A DNA stretch of 38,992 nucleotides from SAR116 cluster bacterium (GTDB lineage: Bacteria > Pseudomonadota > Alphaproteobacteria > Puniceispirillales > Puniceispirillaceae). A program made the position numbers and the translations under genes. Below, piece after piece: positions 34,081 to 38,992 of this stretch. Every line of letters starts with the position of its first letter. Within the stretch, counting starts at the first letter, position 1. Under the pieces are notes generated by a model. The model did no database searches, was not told where the DNA came from, and saw only the letters and a list, made by a program, of their open reading frames with translations. The stretch is taken from NCBI GenBank assembly GCA_004212735.1, contig SHBD01000014.1, positions 1 through 38,992 of the forward strand, in the 5' to 3' direction.

Positions 34081-34943
34081 TCGACTCGCATCACCATCTC
34101 TGGGATCTCTCAGCTGTCCATTACCCATGGCTTGAGGCCAGCGGCGTTAACCGATTCTTTGGTGACCCAACACCCATTCAGCGTAATTATCTGATTGATG
34201 AGTTCAGATGTCATGCCAGTGCTGAGGGTTTCAAAGGTTCGGTGCATATTCAGGTTGGCGCCACAGATGGGTTTGCCGAAGCCAACTGGGTTCAGCAAAT
34301 CGCCGACCAGACCCCCGATTGGCAAATTGCGCAGGTGGTATTCTGCGATCTGACATCGCCTGATCTGCCTGCCCAGTTGGACGCATTCGAAGAGCTCACC
34401 ACTGTCCGTGGGGTTCGGCAGATTATTGGCCGCGCACCGGGCGAGGATGCGGCCACCGGGACGAATGATCTCCTGCGGTCGCCAGCTTTTCTGGCCGGAT
34501 TGATTGAGGTTGGCAGACGTGGTCTCTCCTTTGACCTGCAACTTATCCCGGAATTGATGGCAACGACGGCAGATATCCTTGAATCCGCCCCCGATACGAG
34601 GGTCGCACTATGTCATGCCGGCAGTCCCCATGATCGCTCCAGCCATGGTCTCGACAGCTGGGCGCGGAGTTTGCGACGTCTATCCACGTTGCCGCAAATT
34701 GTCTGCAAACTATCCGGCCTTGGGATGTTCGATCATGGCTGGACACCCCAATCTTTTACACCGATCATCGACACATGCCTTGATCAGTTTGGTCTCGAGC
34801 GCTGTATGTTCGGCTCAAATTTTCCGGTCGATAGTCTGTATTCCGACTATGCAACTCTTGTGGCGGCGCACCGCCAGATCGTGCCGGAAACCTGTCATGC
34901 CGCCGTTTTTGGCGAAACTGCAAAGACATTTTACAGCCTCTAG
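34077..34943 (+). CDS. Amidohydrolase-2 family hydrolase, lactonase-like (COG3618 type)
   Basis: A 288-residue TIM-barrel hydrolase. It starts MIDSHHHLWDLSAVHYPWL, the opening of the L-fuconolactonase/2-pyrone-4,6-dicarboxylate hydrolase group, with HxH at 5-7. The central RGVRQIIGRAPGE, ALCHAGSP and the C-terminal CMFGSNFPVD are also family features. Such enzymes open sugar lactones or cleave cyclic esters. In this cluster it would hydrolyse a lactone formed by dehydrogenase oxidation. It overlaps the NTF2-like gene by 4 bases. The exact substrate is unknown. Confidence 0.87.
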   Translation: MIDSHHHLWDLSAVHYPWLEASGVNRFFGDPTPIQRNYLIDEFRCHASAEGFKGSVHIQVGATDGFAEANWVQQIADQTPDWQIAQVVFCDLTSPDLPAQLDAFEELTTVRGVRQIIGRAPGEDAATGTNDLLRSPAFLAGLIEVGRRGLSFDLQLIPELMATTADILESAPDTRVALCHAGSPHDRSSHGLDSWARSLRRLSTLPQIVCKLSGLGMFDHGWTPQSFTPIIDTCLDQFGLERCMFGSNFPVDSLYSDYATLVAAHRQIVPETCHAAVFGETAKTFYSL

Positions 34944-34975
34944 ATTTCGGTGACGACATGGCCAGTTGACGATGA

Positions 34976-35554
34976 TCGGGAAATAGCGTTGAAGTGCTTA
35001 CCCCGCCTGCGATAACATTGCGCGCCATGAAAGGCCGTACACGTTTTATTGACATCGACAATCAGGAGGCGGGGTTGGCGGCAGCAAAAATCAATGCTGC
35101 AACCTGTCGCAAAGGCGGCAAGGTCCTTGTGCTTGAACCATCAGAAGAAGCTGAGGCGCAATCCAGCCGGTTTCTGGCATTCACCCAGCATTTCAAAGTG
35201 CAGGGACAATCTGCGAATTTGGTTTTTTTCAGAGACACTGATCATAAGCATGGCCCGCTTGAGGCGTTTTTGGCCACATTACGTGCTCATCGGGACATCC
35301 GCGTCCTCTATGGCCCCTTCAATAATGACTTCGTCGAACAGATTATTAAGCTCGGCAAAACCGAGGCCGCAATTGGCGACGTTGCAAAGATCGTTCATGA
35401 TCTCAGCGTCAATTCAACTCAGAAATTGAAAGATGGGCTGATCGACATCGTTGTCGACTCGAACCCCGCACAGGAGGCTTTTCAGGCCACGATTTTTATT
35501 GCGAGGGAGCATGGATTTGAGACCACATTCACCCAACGGCCAGTGAATTTTTAA
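34976..35554 (+). pseudogene. LacI-family regulator remnant lacking the N-terminal DNA-binding domain
   Basis: An open frame of about 190 codons that matches the C-terminal ligand-binding half of a LacI-type regulator. RFIDIDNQEAGLAAAK corresponds to the usual VGIDNRxAGRTAA, followed by GGKVLVLEP. VHDLSVNSTQKLKDG then IDIVVDSNPAQEAFQA corresponds to the HDLTxxTRxxLxxGxIDAVIDQNP block. There is no helix-turn-helix; upstream only a stop codon (34973-34975) and the end of the amidohydrolase gene are found. GTG at 34994 and ATG at 35027 have no good ribosome-binding site. I read it as the 3' remnant of a regulator that lost its 5' half, although a shortened protein that is still made cannot be excluded. 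Confidence 0.7.
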
Positions 35555-35572
35555 CCCTACACATCTGAAAAT

Positions 35573-35606
35573 CTGCCGATTGATGATTTTGTCTGACAAT
35601 CAGCAG
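35573..35606 (-). terminator. Stem-loop overlapping the glpD stop, probable terminator
   Basis: CTGCCGATTG (35573-35582) and CAATCAGCAG (35597-35606) form a 10-bp stem with a 14-base loop; as minus-strand RNA the one non-Watson-Crick position is a G-U pair. It overlaps the glpD stop and is followed by ATTTTC. The short T-run makes it a modest terminator. It lies between convergent glpD and the LacI remnant. Confidence 0.45.
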
Positions 35607-37213
35607 GTCATGGCCGCGTGACGTTGACTGACATAATTATCGATCGCCGCGATCTGCTGGGCACTCAATCGCAAACCCAGCCGCGTCCGCCGCCACACAA
35701 AATCCTCAGCTGAAGACACCCATTCATTCTCGACAACCCAATCAAGCTCAGCAGCAAAAACCCCTGCGCCAAAATCGGTGCCAAGATCATCTACCGTCTC
35801 AATCTCCTTCAGAATGATCCAAACGTCAGTTCCATAGGCGCGCACAAGGCGCCGCGCCGCGCCGTCTGGCATGAAGGGATATTTTGTCTCGGCCTCAAAA
35901 ACCAGCTGCTCAAACCCGTCAACCGCAAAATCACCGCCGGGCAAGGGCGCGGTCGCAGTCCAACTACCAGACATGCTTCCAAAGAAAGGACGAATTTCCT
36001 TCATCACGGACTCTGCCAATTTCCGGTAAGTGGTAATCTTGCCGCCAAAAATATTAAGCAGTGGAAGCCCACCCTCATCGTCAAGGCGCAGCACATAGTC
36101 ACGCGTGGCCGCCGACGCAGTGCCGGCACCGTCATTATACAATGGGCGGACACCAGAAAAGCTGGCGACGATATCGTCACGTTCTACTGGTGTTTCCAAA
36201 TAGCTGGATGCAAAGGCAAGGAGATAATCCGTCTCCTCATCCGAGCAAACAGGCGGTGCTGCGAGATCTGGGTGATCAACATCCGTTGTGCCGATCAGAG
36301 TAAACTCATTCTCGTAGGGGATGGTGAAAATGATTCGTCCATCCTCGCCCTGAAAAAAATAGCATTTTTCATGCTCATATAGCTTGCGCGTGACAATATG
36401 GCTGCCCCGAACAAGCCGAAGTCCATCCTGTGAGGGTCGGTGCGCTTTATTCCTTATAATATCCTCAACCCACGGACCACCCGCATTGATCAGACATTTG
36501 GCAGAAAAAATGCTACGCCTGTTTGTCTTGCTGTTATGTGTCCCGATCCGCCAGACCCCATCCTGGCGCTCTGCGCTTATGACCTTCGTACGCGGCATGA
36601 TCTGGGCGCCCCGATTCCGCGCATCGCGCGCATTCAGCACAACAAGCCGGGAGTCCTCCACCCAACAATCAGAATATTCAAAGGCCGTGTGGAACACATC
36701 CTTCAGCGGCTTACCGCTCTCGTCTCCTGCAAGATCGATGACCTTTGTACCAGGCAGAATTTTCCGTCCGCCCATGTGATCATAAAGAAACAGGCCAAGC
36801 CTGATCAGCCACGCTGGCCGTCGTCCTCGCATCCAGGGAAATATGCCTGCCAGAATGCGGGACAAAGGTGTCTTGATCTCAAAGCGCATGGTACGGCTGT
36901 AGGGAAGCACGAAACGCAGTGGCCAACTGATATGCGGCATCGCCTGCAATAGGATTTCGCGCTCAATCAACGCCTCGCGAACTAGCCGGAACTCAAAATA
37001 CTCAAGATATCGCAAACCACCATGAAACAATTTTGTCGATGATGATGACGTTGCTGAGGCAATGTCGTTCATCTCAGCGAGCCCAACGGATAAACCTCTT
37101 CCAGCCGCATCACGGGCGATGCCACAGCCATTTACCCCCCCTCCAATTATGAAGAGGTCGTAGGGCTGTTCCGCACTATTCGCCCGCCGTGACACATCAG
37201 AAACATCAGACAC
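35600..37213 (-). CDS. glpD: Glycerol-3-phosphate dehydrogenase GlpD (FAD-dependent)
   Basis: A 537-residue membrane-associated flavoprotein that oxidises glycerol-3-phosphate to dihydroxyacetone phosphate and feeds electrons to quinone. The FAD-binding motif IIGGGVNGCGIARDAAGRG is near the N-terminus, followed by SSSTKLFHGGLRYLEYFEF, ARDARNRGAQI, NAGGPWVEDI, FTLIGTTDVDH and the C-terminal GGKITTYRKLAE. Length matches aerobic GlpD. The start is GTG at 37213 with AGGAGA 8 bases upstream, overlapping glpR by 8 bases. Confidence 0.95.
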   Translation of the reverse strand: MSDVSDVSRRANSAEQPYDLFIIGGGVNGCGIARDAAGRGLSVGLAEMNDIASATSSSSTKLFHGGLRYLEYFEFRLVREALIEREILLQAMPHISWPLRFVLPYSRTMRFEIKTPLSRILAGIFPWMRGRRPAWLIRLGLFLYDHMGGRKILPGTKVIDLAGDESGKPLKDVFHTAFEYSDCWVEDSRLVVLNARDARNRGAQIMPRTKVISAERQDGVWRIGTHNSKTNRRSIFSAKCLINAGGPWVEDIIRNKAHRPSQDGLRLVRGSHIVTRKLYEHEKCYFFQGEDGRIIFTIPYENEFTLIGTTDVDHPDLAAPPVCSDEETDYLLAFASSYLETPVERDDIVASFSGVRPLYNDGAGTASAATRDYVLRLDDEGGLPLLNIFGGKITTYRKLAESVMKEIRPFFGSMSGSWTATAPLPGGDFAVDGFEQLVFEAETKYPFMPDGAARRLVRAYGTDVWIILKEIETVDDLGTDFGAGVFAAELDWVVENEWVSSAEDFVWRRTRLGLRLSAQQIAAIDNYVSQRHAAMTC

Positions 37214-37979
37214 CAGATGTCTCTCCTGTTACCACCCGGGTACCACAGCTTTTGGCTGCCTCAAGAAACTCTTCTGGGGGCTCACCATCCAGGATTACGT
37301 AATCCAGCTCAGACAGGTTACATATCCTCACCGGCGCATTGCGCTCAAATTTTGATTGGTCTGCCACAAGAATACTGGTGCGGGCATTTTTCAGAATTGT
37401 CCGTGAGACAGCAACCTCACGGCTGTCAAAGTCCAATATGGACCCATCAACATCAATCGAGGATGCGCCAATGACGGCGTAATCAACTTTGTATTTGGCA
37501 ATGAACTCGACAGCATCATCACCAACAATTGCCCCATCGGAGCGCCTAACACCCCCACCGACGATTACCAGATCCCGCAATTTCGAGTCACGCAGAATCT
37601 GAATGACATTGATGTTGTTGGAGATGACTACCAGCCCGGAGTGCTGTGTCAAAGCGTGAGCGACCTGCTCGGTCGTCGTGCCAATATTTAAAATGAGTGA
37701 GCAGTCATTGGGAATCAGACCAGCCGCAATGCGCCCCACCTTCTCCTTACCATCAATATTGAACAGGCGTCTGTCCTCGTAGCCGATGCTGGAGGTCGAG
37801 ACAAGTCGGCGCGCACCCCCATGGATCCGGCTGGCCAGACCACGGTCACAAAGTTCGCCAAGGTCTCGCCTGACGGTCTGTGCCGTGACGGTAAAGCGCG
37901 CTGCGAGCGTTTCCACATCCACTTTCCCAATGGTGCGGAGTTCCTCAATTATCTGTTCCTGCCGTTCATTCAGCGACAT
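37206..37979 (-). CDS. glpR: DeoR-family regulator GlpR
   Basis: A 257-residue DeoR-family repressor. The helix-turn-helix is VETLAARFTVTAQTVRRDLG, and the DeoR sensor domain follows with LILNIGTTTEQVAHAL (phosphate-binding loop), VVISNNINV, GGGVRRSDGAIVGDDAVEF and ILVADQSKFERNAPVRI. The first residues MSLNERQEQIIEELRTIGKV are typical of GlpR. It overlaps glpD by 8 bases and is divergent from glpV, the arrangement known for glycerol loci in rhizobia. Glycerol-3-phosphate is the expected inducer. Confidence 0.9.
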   Translation of the reverse strand: MSLNERQEQIIEELRTIGKVDVETLAARFTVTAQTVRRDLGELCDRGLASRIHGGARRLVSTSSIGYEDRRLFNIDGKEKVGRIAAGLIPNDCSLILNIGTTTEQVAHALTQHSGLVVISNNINVIQILRDSKLRDLVIVGGGVRRSDGAIVGDDAVEFIAKYKVDYAVIGASSIDVDGSILDFDSREVAVSRTILKNARTSILVADQSKFERNAPVRICNLSELDYVILDGEPPEEFLEAAKSCGTRVVTGETSGV

Positions 37980-38032
37980 CCAGCCACACTTTCAAATCAG
38001 CTCTTTCGCTCAATTTTTCACTTTATTTGCCG

Positions 38033-38047
38033 ATGTTCAACCAACAT
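38033..38047. promoter_or_regulatory. Candidate GlpR operator half-site pair upstream of glpR
   Basis: ATGTTCAACCAACAT forms ATGTT/AACAT arms around a 5-base centre, 54 bases upstream of the glpR start. The arms match the outer part of the E. coli GlpR consensus (ATGTTCG...CGAACAT) but the spacing is 3 bases shorter, so the assignment is tentative. Confidence 0.35.
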
Positions 38048-38126
38048 TAGTTCATTCGGAATTGCAACATAAATTTTCATTTATGTATTTTTGAATGCAA
38101 AACGAACACAAAAAAATAAAATAAAA

Positions 38127-38164
38127 TGGCTTTTTTCAGCCAAATTTTGAACTCGAGTCGAGTT
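38127..38164. terminator. Two small stem-loops in the glpR-glpV intergenic region
   Basis: TGGCT (38127-38131) and AGCCA (38138-38142) form a 5-bp stem; on the minus strand it is followed by a long T-rich run, which looks like a terminator in the leader side of glpR. AACTCG (38150-38155) and CGAGTT (38159-38164) form a 6-bp stem followed by T residues on the plus strand. They may insulate the two divergent transcripts. Short stems and an AT-rich background make this uncertain. Confidence 0.3.
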
Positions 38165-38184
38165 TTTCCTTAAATATTTTTAAT

Positions 38185-38214
38185 TTGACAAGCGTTTAAT
38201 GTTCGTATGAAAAT
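38185..38214 (+). promoter_or_regulatory. Candidate glpV promoter with overlapping GlpR-like site
   Basis: TTGACA (38185-38190) is a consensus -35; TATGAA at 38206-38211 is a -10-like hexamer at a 15-base spacing, shorter than ideal. ATGTTCG at 38199-38205 with TGAAAAT at 38208-38214 resembles the E. coli GlpR operator (first arm exact, second arm five of seven). A repressor bound here would cover the promoter. It lies about 50 bases before the glpV start. Confidence 0.5.
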
Positions 38215-38261
38215 GAGCACAATCGCTCAAAGCGATGTGATAACAACTGGGAGGAGATGTA

Positions 38262-38992
38262 ATGCGAAAGTATTTAGTCTCAGCAATCGCAGCAGTGTCT
38301 GTGGTTGCTGCAACATCGTCAGCACAAGCCGATATGGCAGCTGCAAACAAATGGATTGAAAGCGAATTTCAACCTTCAACTCTGTCAAAGAGTGAGCAAG
38401 CCTCTGAAATGGAATGGTTTGTTAACGCTGCGACACCATTTCAAGGGATGGAAATCAATGTTCTGTCCGAAGGTATTCCAACCCATTCCTACGAGTCAGA
38501 AGTCCTGACAAAGGCCTTTGAGGAGATCACAGGTATCAAGGTCAATCACCAGATCCTCGGCGAGGGTGAGGTGGTGCAGGCTGTTCAAACGCAGATGCAG
38601 ACCCAGCGTAATCTTTATGACGCCTACGTTAATGACTCTGACCTGATCGGCACTCACTCACGCCTTCAACTTGCCTACAATCTGACTGATTTCATGGCAG
38701 GCGAAGGCAAAGATGTGACCAATCCAGGTCTCGACCTCGACGACTTTATGGGAACACAGTTCACCACGGGTCCTGATGGCGATCTCTATCAGTTGCCAGA
38801 CCAGCAGTTTGCAAACCTCTACTGGTTCCGCAAAGACTGGTTTGATCGTGCTGATCTGCAAAAGGCTTTCAAAGCGAAGTATGGCTATGACCTTGGTGTG
38901 CCTGTCAACTGGTCTGCCTATGAAGACATCGCGGAGTTCTTCTCCAATGACGTAAAGCAAATCGATGGTGTCGACATCTATGGACATATGGA
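38262..38992 (+). CDS. glpV: Glycerol ABC transporter substrate-binding protein GlpV (partial, 3' end off the edge)
   Basis: 243 complete codons of a binding protein that runs off the right edge. GGGAGGAG lies 5 bases before the ATG. The signal peptide MRKYLVSAIAAVSVVAATSS ends in AQA before DMAAANK. The mature protein closely resembles rhizobial GlpV: WIESEFQPSTLSK, INVLSEGIPTHSYESEVLTK, LGEGEVVQAVQTQMQTQRN, YDAYVNDSDLIGTHSRLQL, TGPDGDLYQLPDQQF and ANLYWFRKDWFD. GlpV captures glycerol for the GlpSTPQV importer. Its place divergent from glpR-glpD supports the call; the transporter's other genes should follow to the right. Confidence 0.93.
   Translation, partial: MRKYLVSAIAAVSVVAATSSAQADMAAANKWIESEFQPSTLSKSEQASEMEWFVNAATPFQGMEINVLSEGIPTHSYESEVLTKAFEEITGIKVNHQILGEGEVVQAVQTQMQTQRNLYDAYVNDSDLIGTHSRLQLAYNLTDFMAGEGKDVTNPGLDLDDFMGTQFTTGPDGDLYQLPDQQFANLYWFRKDWFDRADLQKAFKAKYGYDLGVPVNWSAYEDIAEFFSNDVKQIDGVDIYGHM

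Noticed and set aside
34994-35554. An intact short regulator gene
   Set aside because: It lacks a DNA-binding domain and a ribosome-binding site; the truncated-remnant reading fits better.
1-38992. CRISPR arrays, tRNA or rRNA genes, insertion sequences, prophage genes
   Set aside because: None was seen: no regularly spaced repeats, no transposase or integrase, and no recognisable RNA gene.

Overview
The window looks like a chromosomal segment of an alphaproteobacterium, probably marine and heterotrophic. The basis is family-level resemblance of the proteins: a rhizobial-type glycerol uptake binding protein (GlpV) next to GlpR/GlpD, a proteobacterial IolC-DUF2090 fusion, FrcABC-type and UgpC/MalFGK-type sugar ABC transporters, and an HpsN-like member of the HisD family. 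GC content appears moderate. No tRNA, rRNA, IS element, phage gene or CRISPR was seen. The segment is almost entirely sugar, polyol and cyclitol catabolism, and no stretch over 300 bases lacks a gene.

Region 1 (1-12050, minus strand) is one long inositol operon, read from 12050 towards 1: periplasmic binding protein, an intercistronic terminator-like hairpin, permease with a large insert, ATPase, iolC-DUF2090, iolD, iolB, a phytanoyl-CoA-dioxygenase-like (PhyH) enzyme, iolE, a second PhyH enzyme, a second PfkB kinase, and a second IolB-like protein cut by the window edge. The core myo-inositol pathway is present, but two Fe(II)/2-oxoglutarate oxygenases and a duplicate kinase and isomerase suggest a side branch for a modified cyclitol.

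Region 2 (12051-18351) holds a divergent pair (Gfo/Idh/MocA oxidoreductase and SDR), iolG on the opposite strand, and xylB-xylA. Region 3 (18412-18810) is a small membrane-anchored protein of unknown function.

Region 4 (18959-35554) is the least familiar part. A run of fourteen genes on the minus strand reads from 32919 down to 18959: ABC ATPase, binding protein, two permeases, an NTF2/SnoaL-like protein, a HisD-family dehydrogenase, a second NTF2-like protein, an SDR, a LacI regulator, a third NTF2-like protein, a MetE-like methyltransferase, a bicupin, an RraA-like aldolase and a Hyi-like isomerase. A divergent pair on the plus strand adds a fourth NTF2-like protein and an amidohydrolase/lactonase. 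Four NTF2-like proteins sharing a motif set inside one ABC-transporter operon suggest an uncharacterised catabolic pathway. A truncated LacI-type regulator follows the amidohydrolase.

Region 5 (35600-38992) is the glycerol-3-phosphate locus: glpR-glpD on minus, and divergently glpV, running off the right edge. The 282-base intergenic region between them carries candidate GlpR sites and a promoter.
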